Positions 15,635 through 23,737 of a DNA stretch of 29,714 nt are shown here, piece after piece; positions within the stretch are counted from its first letter, which is position 1; each line of letters opens with the position of its first letter. The DNA lies in contig JAENIS010000007.1 in NCBI GenBank assembly GCA_016844285.1, forward strand, positions 1 through 29,714, written 5' to 3'. Origin of the DNA: Dehalococcoidales bacterium (GTDB lineage: Bacteria; Chloroflexota; Dehalococcoidia; Dehalococcoidales; UBA2162). Below the pieces are notes generated by a model that searched no databases, was not told the origin of the DNA, and was given only the letters and a program-made list of their open reading frames with translations. The position numbers were made by a program, and so were the translations under genes.

Positions 15635-15916
15635 TTACTGGGGGATAACAAATTTCAGTACCACACCCACCATGGCGAACCCAGCGATGGTGGCACCAAT
15701 CAATAGCACCACCGAGCTGGCAAACAGACGTGGGAGTCTGGATACCGCCGACTGTTCAAGCATGGCCGTCAGAGTTATTATCAGGACAGGGCCCACGATA
15801 ATTGCTAGCACGATGAAGCCAATGTTGGCCGGCGTGTTCAACCAGGCAGTAACCGGTGTGGTCACCATCGCCAGTGGTGCCACCAACTCAGGCAGGCGGG
15901 CAACCAGTGTATTCAT
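15635..15916 (-). CDS. Small membrane protein, accessory of NrfD module 1
   Basis: A 93-residue protein with three hydrophobic stretches (about 15-30, 33-53 and 66-90). Its start overlaps the stop of the preceding NrfD gene as ATGA, so it is translationally coupled and almost certainly a subunit or assembly partner of that complex. I recognise no named family. It resembles the 72-residue protein of the other module only in size, hydrophobicity and position. Confidence 0.75.
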   Translation of the reverse strand: MNTLVARLPELVAPLAMVTTPVTAWLNTPANIGFIVLAIIVGPVLIITLTAMLEQSAVSRLPRLFASSVVLLIGATIAGFAMVGVVLKFVIPQ

Positions 15917-17208
15917 TCTTCATTCACCTCCAAAATCGGGAATATTTTTAAGAAAAGCATGAAAAGCAAAATAGCCATCGCAAAAATACCGATAACTATC
16001 GACCATTCTACCCAGCTTGGGCTGTAGCTTCCGGCAGGGAAGGGTAACAATGACCGCAAGAGGGATGGCACCACAATCATAAACCGCTTAATCCAGAAAG
16101 CGATAATCAGCAGCGTCACCGCCAGGAAGGTGCGCTTGAGACTAAACCATTTCGGGCGTAGTGCCTGGGTGAGAAGCATCACTGCCGGCAAGAGAAAGCC
16201 AATGACCAGCATCGGCCAGAAAACGGGGGCAAATTCCCCTTCGAGAAGCATCTGGGATATTCTGAATTCAGAAACAGGGGCGGCGAACCTCATGGTGAGC
16301 TGCTCGGAAAAGATGAGGTAAACATAGAAAAGGGTGAGTATGCCCACAAAAGTGCCCAGACCCTTAAAAATCTCCGCCCGGATGTATTCTTGCCAGCCGA
16401 AGAGCCGTCTCAATATCAGGGCGACAAAGATAACGGCGGCAATGGCCGAGGTAATAGCCGCCGTTAAGAAGTAGGGGCCAGCGATGGCGCTGAACCAGCC
16501 GGGCCGGGCCGATAAAAGGCCAAAAATCCAGGGGACGACGCCACCGCTGAGCATGACGATGAGAAAGACGATGGCCACCGAAAGCCACCATGTCATCCGG
16601 TCAATCCTCTCTTTTTCATCAGGACGGTAGCCAACTAAGAGGGCTTGATATAAAGGAGCCAGTTTGGGAAACCGGGCCGAGTAGCGCACCAGGTCGTGGC
16701 GCAGGGTGAGCCAGAGATAAGCAGCAGACAGGGTGAAATAGATAATAATAACGGTGACATCCCATGCCAGCGGTGAGGTACCGACTCGCTGTGGCCAGTA
16801 CCGAATCATATTGAATATCCGGTCGGGTCGGCCCATATCAATCATAATGCTCAGCCCGGCCATCATCAGGCTGATGATGGTCAGAATCTCACCCATCCGG
16901 GCTAAGGGTGCATACTTTTTCAGGTTGAATAAGCGTATTGCCGCCGCCACGGCTATCCCGCCGTGGGCAAGACCAACAAAGAAGACAAAATTGGCAATAT
17001 AGACGCCCCAGACTGCTCCCACCGGTGTTCTCATGGCGGTGACACCCAGCCCCCGGGTTAGCTGGACGTACCAGGCATAACCGAACCATCCGATGAGAAC
17101 CAGCAACAGAGTAACCATCACATAAAAGGATGGGCCGGTATGGAGCATTGGCCGCAACAGGTCTGGACTGTCTATCCCTGGCCTTGCTCTACGTCTTATT
17201 GCAGCCAC
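15913..17208 (-). CDS. NrfD-family membrane subunit, ten-helix DsrP/ActC-like type (module 1)
   Basis: A 431-residue integral membrane protein with ten hydrophobic segments, the number typical of DsrP/HmeC/ActC-like NrfD proteins rather than the eight of PsrC. The landmark stretch GLAHGGIAVAAAIRLF, then MAGLSIMIDMGRPDRIFNM and SPLAWDV, matches the conserved part that shapes the quinone site in this family. It starts with GTG at 17208, preceded by GCGAGG, and overlaps the ferredoxin gene by 13 bases. It ends with an ATGA overlap with the small membrane protein. It would pass electrons between menaquinone and the four-cluster ferredoxin on the outer face. Confidence 0.9.
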   Translation of the reverse strand: MAAIRRRARPGIDSPDLLRPMLHTGPSFYVMVTLLLVLIGWFGYAWYVQLTRGLGVTAMRTPVGAVWGVYIANFVFFVGLAHGGIAVAAAIRLFNLKKYAPLARMGEILTIISLMMAGLSIMIDMGRPDRIFNMIRYWPQRVGTSPLAWDVTVIIIYFTLSAAYLWLTLRHDLVRYSARFPKLAPLYQALLVGYRPDEKERIDRMTWWLSVAIVFLIVMLSGGVVPWIFGLLSARPGWFSAIAGPYFLTAAITSAIAAVIFVALILRRLFGWQEYIRAEIFKGLGTFVGILTLFYVYLIFSEQLTMRFAAPVSEFRISQMLLEGEFAPVFWPMLVIGFLLPAVMLLTQALRPKWFSLKRTFLAVTLLIIAFWIKRFMIVVPSLLRSLLPFPAGSYSPSWVEWSIVIGIFAMAILLFMLFLKIFPILEVNEE

Positions 17209-18056
17209 TTTTTACCTCGCGTGATATACCAGATGTGAGGCTCAGTATTGGCTTCTTCCACCAAGCGGAAGCTCAGGTTGTCTTTTAGTATTTTGGACAC
17301 CTCGCTCTCAGGGTCGTTAATGTTGCCGAAGTGCCGGGCACGAACCGGACAGACCTCGACACAGCGGGGTAAGATGCCCCGTCTGATACGGTGCACACAG
17401 AAAGTGCACTTCTCGACCACACCCAGAGGCCGCACCGGTACCAGTGGGTTCACTTTATCCGCCGGTACTTCCGGTTTCCACCAGTTAAAGCGGCGGGCAT
17501 TGTAAGGGCAAGCGACGACACACAACCGGCAGCCAATACATCTGTCGTAGTCCATCAAGGTCAGCCCATCTTTGGTCTTGTAGGTAGCTCCGGTAGGACA
17601 GACCTTGACACAGGGTGCGTTAGCGCAGTGGTTGCATTGCACCGGTAGATACCATCTCCCCTCCCGGGGCGACTGCGTGTAGGCGGTCGTGGTTCCTTCT
17701 TTAAGGTCTTCTAGCGACGCATGACCGGTGAGGGTTACTTCGTCCTTCAGTTCGAATGTCTCTATCCATGGTGGCGAGATGGTATCCGGGGTGTTATTCT
17801 CCTCTTTACAACCCCAGGCACATCTCCGGCAACCGATGCAGGCGCCAACATCGATGACCATGGCAAATTTGCTGCCCTCGGATAGTGTTGTCCCTGACCC
17901 ATCGATGGAGCGCCGTGAGGTTTCCGGAGTAGTCTGTTCTCCAGCCTCTTTAACCTTGTGCAGAGCAACCGGCAAGCGGGCGTATTTACCCAGGACCGCC
18001 AGCCCGATGATGCCACCGGCATATTTCACAAAATCCCTCCGCCCAATTTGCTTCAT
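17196..18056 (-). CDS. Tat-exported four-cluster ferredoxin subunit (NrfC/DsrO type, module 1)
   Basis: A 286-residue electron-transfer subunit. MKQIGRRDFVKYAGG is a twin-arginine signal or anchor. Four [4Fe-4S] sites are formed by cysteines 73/76/79/83, 141/144/149/153, 173/176/179/183 and 217/220/232/236. Its start overlaps the tetraheme cytochrome stop (ATGA) and its end overlaps NrfD, so the three proteins are tightly coupled. It shares the plan of the ferredoxin at 13929-14756 but differs much in the loops: an extended linker at 38-60, and TKDGLTLMDYDRCIGCRLC in place of the other's version. The two are old paralogs. No catalytic molybdoprotein, the usual partner of such subunits, is nearby. 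Confidence 0.92.
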   Translation of the reverse strand: MKQIGRRDFVKYAGGIIGLAVLGKYARLPVALHKVKEAGEQTTPETSRRSIDGSGTTLSEGSKFAMVIDVGACIGCRRCAWGCKEENNTPDTISPPWIETFELKDEVTLTGHASLEDLKEGTTTAYTQSPREGRWYLPVQCNHCANAPCVKVCPTGATYKTKDGLTLMDYDRCIGCRLCVVACPYNARRFNWWKPEVPADKVNPLVPVRPLGVVEKCTFCVHRIRRGILPRCVEVCPVRARHFGNINDPESEVSKILKDNLSFRLVEEANTEPHIWYITRGKKWLQ

Positions 18057-18709
18057 TGCCCCTCACCTCTTCTAGAAACTGCGATGCCAATACCCAGTAT
18101 GAGTGATAGAGAGACACCAAGCATGATTAGTAGCTGGACCGGTGCCGACGGCGGCGGAGGTGTCGGTACCGTGTGAGGCCTGGTTATATTCACCAGAGCT
18201 ATCTGGGGTTGGTGTGGGCTATGGCAAGTAGTACAGGTTGCCCTGGTGGCGCCGGGAAAACCAGGCTCTCCCTCTTTCCATTCCGGGATACCATGAGTCC
18301 CCACCTTCCATGCCTCGTAGCGCTGCTGGTGGCATTGCCCGCAAAGCAGGGCAGAGTCCGTCCGCGGGAGCTGGGTCTCATTGGCCAGGCGCAGCAGTTT
18401 CATATTGTTCTGGTCATGGCAGACCCAGCAGGCCTGGTTGCCTGAGCCGAGCTTGTCATGTGTCTTCAGTATTGTGCTATGGCAGCCCTGGCAATTCAGT
18501 GGTGGCTCCGTTGCTGGCGCGGCCTTAACCATTATCGTCGGCAGTAACCCCAGGAAACCAGCTACCAGCAGGATGATTCCCAGGCTACCGATGAGCCAGA
18601 CCCGAACCGGCCGGACGACTGGGTTCGAGGCAATAATCCCCACCCCGGTATCGGTCTTCTCAGACGATTTTATGCTCAATCTGGCGATGTCCTTAGCACT
18701 AAAGCTCAT
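18053..18709 (-). CDS. Membrane-anchored tetraheme cytochrome c (module 1)
   Basis: A 218-residue protein with four CxxCH motifs beginning at residues 73, 94, 123 and 159. It is held by a transmembrane helix at each end (about 36-58 and 190-211), so the heme domain faces outward. A VPTPPPPSAP linker joins the heme domain to the C-terminal helix. The ATG has AAGGTGA about 10 bases upstream. The order cytochrome, ferredoxin, NrfD is that of DsrJ-DsrO-DsrP and of Nrf-like complexes, but DsrJ has three hemes and one anchor, so it is not DsrJ. Its probable role is electron exchange between an external carrier and the quinone pool. It lies 22 bases after the slipin gene. Confidence 0.9.
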   Translation of the reverse strand: MSFSAKDIARLSIKSSEKTDTGVGIIASNPVVRPVRVWLIGSLGIILLVAGFLGLLPTIMVKAAPATEPPLNCQGCHSTILKTHDKLGSGNQACWVCHDQNNMKLLRLANETQLPRTDSALLCGQCHQQRYEAWKVGTHGIPEWKEGEPGFPGATRATCTTCHSPHQPQIALVNITRPHTVPTPPPPSAPVQLLIMLGVSLSLILGIGIAVSRRGEGQ

Positions 18710-18731
18710 TTTGTTTTATCACCTTGGCTGT

Positions 18732-19499
18732 TTACTTGGCGCCGGTTCCCAGGTTTACTTTACCGGATAGAGCGCCAAGGATGTCTACAGTTAGCGGGAT
18801 GATGGTGCTATTCCGCTCACCAGCCATTTCAACCAGGGTTTGCAGGTAGCGAAGCTGTAAGGCAGCCGGTTGCGTCTGGATAATCTTGGCGGCTTCAGCC
18901 AGGGTCGCCGCAGCCTGCTGCTCACCCTGGGCGTGGATAATCTTGGCCCGCTTCTCTCGTTCGGCCTCAGCCTGCCGGGCCATCGCCCGCTGCATGGCTT
19001 CAGGAAGCAGCACATCCTTGATTTCCACCAGCGTTGCCCTCACTCCCCAGGGTCCCTCACTTTGCTCATCAATAATCTGCCGTAACCTCAGGTTGAGCTG
19101 GTCACGATGGGCAAGCAGCTCATCCATGTCCGATTGTCCCAGGACGCTCCTCAGCGTGGTCAGGGCAAGCTGGATAATCGCCTGCTTATAGTTCTCAACA
19201 TTGATGACGGCCTTAACCGGGTCGGTAGCCAGGAAATAAACGACCGCATCCACCTTGACCGTGACGTTATCCCTGGTGATGACCTCCTGAGGCTCAAGTA
19301 CAAAGGTGATGATACGAAGGCTCACCTTGGTCATCTGGTCAATAAAGGGCAGAATTACATTGAAACCGGGGTTTCTCACCCCAACCAGTCTACCGAAGCG
19401 AAGCACGACCCCTCGCTCGTACTGCTTCACAATCTTGACCGCACTGCCTATTAGCACCATGGCAACCACGACGATAAAAAAGATAATCCAGCCAGTCAT
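18732..19499 (-). CDS. Slipin (stomatin-like SPFH/band 7 membrane protein)
   Basis: A 255-residue SPFH-family protein with one N-terminal membrane helix (about 3-20), then VKQYERGVVLRFGRLVGVRNPGF at the start of the band 7 domain, VITRDNVTVKVDAVVYF and GPWGVRATLVEIKDVLLPEAMQRAMARQAEAEREKRAKII, which lead into the coiled-coil tail. Such proteins form membrane-associated oligomers that organise or protect membrane complexes. AAGGAGG lies ahead of the ATG. Slipin genes are often followed by a NfeD gene; here the next gene is instead a cytochrome, 22 bases away, which suggests a scaffold role for the redox complexes. Confidence 0.93.
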   Translation of the reverse strand: MTGWIIFFIVVVAMVLIGSAVKIVKQYERGVVLRFGRLVGVRNPGFNVILPFIDQMTKVSLRIITFVLEPQEVITRDNVTVKVDAVVYFLATDPVKAVINVENYKQAIIQLALTTLRSVLGQSDMDELLAHRDQLNLRLRQIIDEQSEGPWGVRATLVEIKDVLLPEAMQRAMARQAEAEREKRAKIIHAQGEQQAAATLAEAAKIIQTQPAALQLRYLQTLVEMAGERNSTIIPLTVDILGALSGKVNLGTGAK

Positions 19500-19558
19500 T
19501 CTTGATATCCTCCTTTTTCAGTCAAATCCTTGGCTAAACTCTCCATCATTTAAATGGA

Positions 19559-19957
19559 CTAGCTTAGGCTCCTCCGTCCGATAACCCGTCTCACCCGCGC
19601 CAGCAAGTTGCTCATATCAAAGGGCTTCTGAATATAGTCATCGGGATGTAACTTCTCCATCAAACCACGGTCTGGTGGTTCTACGGAGACGATAATCACC
19701 GGCATATCGCTCAGTGGTTCGGTCAGTCTAAGCAGGCTCAGGATGCCCCAGCCGTTAAAGTCAGGTAGTCTCAAATCCAGGAGGACGAGGTCTATATTCG
19801 TCTCCTGCAATATGCGAACGCAATCAAGTCCGGTGGCAGCCTCAAAGACATGGGTATCCTTAGTTTCCAGGTTGGACCGGAGAAGACGGCTTATCGCCCG
19901 GTCATCCTCGACAACCAGAACGGAGCGCGGCATGATGCCCTGATTCACTATCTCCAT
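19559..19957 (-). CDS. Stand-alone response regulator receiver protein
   Basis: A 132-residue receiver domain with no output domain. The acidic pair Asp18-Asp19 is in VVEDD, the phospho-acceptor is Asp61 in LVLLDLRLPD, the switch residue is Ser91 and the conserved lysine is Lys111 in IQKPFD. I start at the ATG at 19957 because GGGAAGGAAAG lies directly before it; a more upstream ATG (20014) adds 19 residues with no domain, and an internal one (19933) is also possible. It precedes the slipin-cytochrome genes by 59 bases and could be part of the same transcript. It might act as a phosphate sink or a protein-binding switch for the kinase at 21158-23512. Confidence 0.87.
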   Translation of the reverse strand: MEIVNQGIMPRSVLVVEDDRAISRLLRSNLETKDTHVFEAATGLDCVRILQETNIDLVLLDLRLPDFNGWGILSLLRLTEPLSDMPVIIVSVEPPDRGLMEKLHPDDYIQKPFDMSNLLARVRRVIGRRSLS

Positions 19958-20139
19958 CTTTCCTTCCCAAGTGTATAGTAGCGGTTCGGGCATGAAAAGG
20001 GCATAAAAATTCACTAGGAAAAATGAAAAAGTTGTGAAAAAGAGAGAGGCAAACCTGAAGTATGCTCCGCAGTGCCGGTGTCCTGTCCGGTTAATTGCTG
20101 AACCGATGACTGTTTCAGGACAGATTACTGCTTACGGAC

Positions 20140-20266
20140 GACCTCATCTCCTTGCTCTCCTTCGTCCTAGTCAGGAGAAGGAGAAGAGATTTAAGAGAAG
20201 GGCGCGCCGCCCCCTCTCTTTTACTAACTCCCCCCTCCCGGTAGGAAGGGGGGCAAGGGGGATAGG
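20140..20266. repeat. Palindromic MITE-like repeat, copy G (degenerate)
   Basis: It has the family layout, with AGGAGAAGGAGAAGAGATTTAAGAGA followed by a CCCCCTCCCGGTAGGAAGGGGG hairpin. The outer inverted repeats are eroded and no clear flanking duplication is seen. Confidence 0.5.
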
Positions 20267-20274
20267 CATTTGAC

Positions 20275-20410
20275 GGCTCTGTTTGCAGTGGTTAATTCCG
20301 CTGTCATTGGAGCGTAGCGACGAAGCAATCTCACAGATTTATACGGATTGCTTCGCCCCGATGAAATCGAGGCTCGCAAAGACAGCACCAATAAAAACCG
20401 AATAATACCG
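20275..20410. repeat. REP-like repeat, copy 2 (inverted relative to copies 1 and 3)
   Basis: On the minus strand it begins CGGTATTATTCGGTTTTTATTG, then GTCTTTGCGAGCC, and ends with CAATGACAGC and a tail related to GCAAACAGAG. Internal arms GAAGCAATCT / CGGATTGCTTCG pair. Confidence 0.68.
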
Positions 20411-20452
20411 GAAAAACTGAGGGATGCTCCAGATGCCATTGGCTGGCGGTTA

Positions 20453-21151
20453 CTATGTCGGGCAGACAAACATGTAGCCAATCCCGGGCTTGGCCAGGAT
20501 ATACCTGGGCTGATGCGGGTTGGGCTCTATCTTTTGCCTTAGATGGCTGATGTAAGCCCGTAGATATTCGAGTTCGTCCTGATATTCAGCTCCCCAGACC
20601 CTGGCTAAGAGTTCGCCGTGCAACATCACTCGCCCGGCATTACTCACTAACTGGGATAGTAGCTTGTATTCCGTCAGTGTTAAAGAGACCTCCTGCCCCC
20701 GTACCACCACTCTACGCCGTACAAAGTCCACCGTAATATCCTCGCAGGTGAAAGCCGGCAGCGTTTTCGTCTCTTCAGCAGCCCCGGCACGGCGCAGTAC
20801 CGCCTCGATGCGAGCGAGAAGCTCTTGAACATTGAAGGGCTTGGCCATATAGTCATCCGCCCCCAGCTTCAAACCCTTTACTTTATCCACATCCTCCACC
20901 TTGGCCGTGAGCATGATGATTGGGACATCAGAGAATTCTCGGACTCGCCGGCACAGCTCATAACCATCTATCCCGGGCAACATGATATCCAGTACCAGCA
21001 AGTCAGGTCTTTCCCGGTCAATGAGTTCAAGAGCCGTCGGCCCATCCATCGCCGAGAGGACGCGGTAGCCACTGGATTCCAGATTAGCCCGCAAAAGCCG
21101 GATTAGCTGCGGGTCATCATCCACCACCAGCAACGAACTTTTTTTCACCAT
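20453..21151 (-). CDS. OmpR/PhoB-family winged-helix response regulator
   Basis: A 232-residue transcription factor. The receiver domain (about 5-120) has the acidic residues Asp11-Asp13, phospho-acceptor Asp55 in LLVLDIMLPG, Thr82 and Lys104 in YMAKPF. The C-terminal winged helix (about 132-230) has LTLTEYKLLSQLVSNAGRVM and a YISHLRQKIEPNP recognition helix followed by the GIGYMF hairpin. Its ATG lies 6 bases after the stop of the sensor kinase, so the two form a classic pair. The targets are unknown. The redox genes downstream on the same strand are candidates because the partner kinase carries a heme motif. Confidence 0.94.
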   Translation of the reverse strand: MVKKSSLLVVDDDPQLIRLLRANLESSGYRVLSAMDGPTALELIDRERPDLLVLDIMLPGIDGYELCRRVREFSDVPIIMLTAKVEDVDKVKGLKLGADDYMAKPFNVQELLARIEAVLRRAGAAEETKTLPAFTCEDITVDFVRRRVVVRGQEVSLTLTEYKLLSQLVSNAGRVMLHGELLARVWGAEYQDELEYLRAYISHLRQKIEPNPHQPRYILAKPGIGYMFVCPT

Positions 21152-21157
21152 CGGCGA

Positions 21158-23512
21158 TTATTCACCTTCTTCCCGTTCCAGCGGTAGGCTGAAATAGAAC
21201 CGGCTACCCTTTCCCGGGGCACTTTCCAGCCAGATTTTACCCCCATGAGCCTCGACATGCCCCTTGGCGATGGAGAGTCCCAGTCCGCTGCCCGGGGTGC
21301 CACGGGTGACCGGATTATCCACCCGGTAAAACCGTTCAAAAACCCTATCCTGATGCTCAGGAGGAATGCCAATACCCTCATCGCTGACACTGACGATAAT
21401 CTTATCCTCCTTAACCTCGCCAGCAATAATAATCTCACCACCCTCCCGTGAGTATTTTATCGCATTCTGCACCAGATTGCGTAGCACCTGCTCCATACAG
21501 CGGAGGTCAGCTTCAACTACCGGGAAGGATGATGGGAAGCGTAAAGTAAGCTGGTGTTTCTTGGCTCTCAGTTCCGCATCCTCGACCACCCTTCGGGCGA
21601 GCTGCGGCATCAATACCGGTTCTTTTTCCAGTTTCAGTGCCCCCGCCTCCAGTTTAGCCGATTGGAGCAGCTTGTCAATCAGGTCACGTAGCTCATCAGT
21701 CCTTTCGTCAATAATCTGGAGGAATTCCCGCTCAGTTTGCTTGTCCCATGAGACATCCTGGCGGAGTAACGAGGTGGAGTAGCCCTTGATGAGAGTCAGT
21801 GGGCTTCTTAGCTCATGGGAGACCGAGGAAATAAACTGAGACCGGAGACGGTCGGTCTCAGACAATGCCCGCGCCTTTTCCGCTTCTTTAGTCAGTTGTG
21901 CCCGCTCAATGGCGATGGTAATATAGTCGGCTATTGCCTGAAGCAGGCGGTTGTCCGATGGGAAGAAGACCTGTCCCTCCCTGAAGCTGGCAATAATAAT
22001 GCTGCCCGCGTTTTGGTTCTGATGGGAAATGTCGGCGTAGATATAGCTTTGCACCCTGGACCGCCATACTTCCGATTGCAGAAATCCGGCAACTACCCCG
22101 GCAACGCTGTCATTATGCTCTTTATCGGCTGGCTTGTTGATTTCACCAGAGACGGCATCACCGGTTACCGGGGATAAGATTGGAGAAAAAGCTTCTCTCT
22201 CCAGCCCACCGCTGAACTCGATAAATAGCCCATCCTGGTTCACCCCTTGCAGGAGGAGGGCACCACCATCAGCACCGGGGATAATCTCCACCGCTTTGGC
22301 CAGAACCGCCTTAAGCTGGTCGGGCAGAGCAAAGGCAGAGGTCAGAATCTCAGCCACAGAGAGCAGTGACGCCAGCTCTCTCGTCCTCTGCTCCAGGTCG
22401 TCATAGGAGGTCTTCAATTTTAGCCTCATCTCATTAAGCGCCTGGGCGAGCAGACCAACCTCATCTTTGCCCAAAACAGGAACAGTGCTGACCAGGTCGC
22501 CCTCGGCGATTCGTTGCGAAGAGGTGGTGAGCAGTCTAATGCGGCTGCCGACATCGCGGGTCGTCACCACCACAAAGAGGAGAGCCACCGTCACCAGTCC
22601 TACCCCGAAGAAGAGCAGATTCCGCCGCAATTCATTGGCCGGGGCCAGGGCTTCCGTCTCCGATTGGCGGATGACGACCCCCCAATTAGCCTCAGACAAC
22701 GGAACGAAAGCCAGTACATCCTTCCTTTCTACCTTCTGCGCTACTTCCTGCGCCGATTCATGACAGGTATGGCAGACACCACGCGTTGGCTTTCCGGCAG
22801 CAATCAAGGCGGCAAAACGACCGCTATGGTCACTCTTTTCAAAGGGAGAGAGCTTGGGACCGGGCTCAGTTCGAGCCACCACCAGCCCGTTCTGGTCGAC
22901 AATCTCCACGTAGCCCGTTTGCCCCAGTTTGATGGGCTGGACAAAACCACCGATACTCGATAGCTCAAGGTCAATACTGGCAACAAGTACACCCTTGCTG
23001 CCGTTATCTTTGGTGGGACTAACCAGCAGCACCACCGGAACGCTAGTGCCGTGTAACGAGACCAGCCCGGAGATGCCTGTTTTACCCTTCTGGATGGCCT
23101 GGCTGATAGTGGGATAATCCATCAAATCTATACCATCTATCTGAGGAGACCCGGCTTTTTCCCAGATGAGCTGACCCTCATGGTTGAGGAGATAGATACC
23201 GACGGTACGAATCGACATGCGGGAATATGTCGTCTCCAGCGTGTTAACCAGCGCTTTAAGGTCGTTCCCTGGCGAGGCTCCTTCTATACTCTGGGCAGTA
23301 TTGGCCAGCTCGGTGATGGCGCTGCCCAACGCTCCATCGATATAGTCGGCCACAAGACCGGCGGTGGTCAGGCGGTCCTGCAGCATCGCCTCAGTAGCCT
23401 GATTCACCGCCCGCATACCCAGAGAGCTGAAGACGCCAATACCAAGGAGTAGCCCTAAAGCAGTGAGGAGGGTAATCTTCTTGCCCAGAGTCAAGTTGTT
23501 TAAGAATGCCAC
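21158..23512 (-). CDS. Membrane sensor histidine kinase with a c-type heme motif in the sensor domain
   Basis: A 784-residue kinase. Layout: TM1 (about 11-32), an outer Cache-like sensor (33-298), TM2 (about 299-317), HAMP (318-370), a GAF-like domain (about 378-540), HisKA with phospho-acceptor His566 in SVSHELRSP, and an HATPase domain with NLVQNAIKYS (N box), DEGIGIP and GSGLGLSIAK. Near the end of the sensor, residues 247-251 read CHTCH, a heme c attachment motif in a segment rich in Glu and Lys. This is rare in kinases and suggests sensing of redox state, NO, CO or O2, or simply of an electron carrier. The start is GTG, preceded by GAGGGA. The response regulator follows 6 bases downstream. 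A repeat lies upstream. Confidence 0.93.
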   Translation of the reverse strand: MAFLNNLTLGKKITLLTALGLLLGIGVFSSLGMRAVNQATEAMLQDRLTTAGLVADYIDGALGSAITELANTAQSIEGASPGNDLKALVNTLETTYSRMSIRTVGIYLLNHEGQLIWEKAGSPQIDGIDLMDYPTISQAIQKGKTGISGLVSLHGTSVPVVLLVSPTKDNGSKGVLVASIDLELSSIGGFVQPIKLGQTGYVEIVDQNGLVVARTEPGPKLSPFEKSDHSGRFAALIAAGKPTRGVCHTCHESAQEVAQKVERKDVLAFVPLSEANWGVVIRQSETEALAPANELRRNLLFFGVGLVTVALLFVVVTTRDVGSRIRLLTTSSQRIAEGDLVSTVPVLGKDEVGLLAQALNEMRLKLKTSYDDLEQRTRELASLLSVAEILTSAFALPDQLKAVLAKAVEIIPGADGGALLLQGVNQDGLFIEFSGGLEREAFSPILSPVTGDAVSGEINKPADKEHNDSVAGVVAGFLQSEVWRSRVQSYIYADISHQNQNAGSIIIASFREGQVFFPSDNRLLQAIADYITIAIERAQLTKEAEKARALSETDRLRSQFISSVSHELRSPLTLIKGYSTSLLRQDVSWDKQTEREFLQIIDERTDELRDLIDKLLQSAKLEAGALKLEKEPVLMPQLARRVVEDAELRAKKHQLTLRFPSSFPVVEADLRCMEQVLRNLVQNAIKYSREGGEIIIAGEVKEDKIIVSVSDEGIGIPPEHQDRVFERFYRVDNPVTRGTPGSGLGLSIAKGHVEAHGGKIWLESAPGKGSRFYFSLPLEREEGE

Positions 23513-23639
23513 ACCGGTTCCCTCAACATGGACATCTTCGAGCTAGACCAGGACAGGAAAAGCTGTCTTTAGCCATTGCCATTTATTGATTATTCTATCA
23601 TAAACCCTTGTGGCTGTACTGACAAACCAAGGCTCTGAA

Positions 23640-23714
23640 ATTATTTAATAACCTATCCCCCTGTCCCCTTCGTAAGGGGAGAGGGATAAGGGTGAGGGGT
23701 TATTAAATAATCTC
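23640..23714. repeat. Palindromic MITE-like repeat, copy H (best preserved)
   Basis: A 75-bp element with a perfect 14-bp terminal inverted repeat, ATTATTTAATAACC (23640-23653) and GGTTATTAAATAAT (23698-23711), around a CCCCTT-CGT-AAGGGG core. The 9-bp direct repeat GGCTCTGAA flanks it (23631-23639 and 23715-23723). It lies just past the stop of the permease gene and could end transcription on either strand. Confidence 0.8.
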
Positions 23715-23737
23715 GGCTCTGAAGAACCAGCCTTGCC

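Larger units (their letters stand above)
19958..20452. other. Intergenic region with two repeat elements
   Basis: A 495-bp gap between the two response-regulator genes. It is filled mainly by a degenerate palindromic repeat (20140-20266) and a REP-like copy (20275-20410). The reading frames across it are repeat-derived and show no protein family. I see no convincing promoter for the genes downstream. Confidence 0.6.

Noticed and set aside
12753..18709. Reading the redox block as a complete DsrMKJOP or Nrf operon
   Set aside because: The order cytochrome, ferredoxin, NrfD agrees, but heme numbers differ from DsrJ and no DsrM, DsrK or NrfA gene is present.
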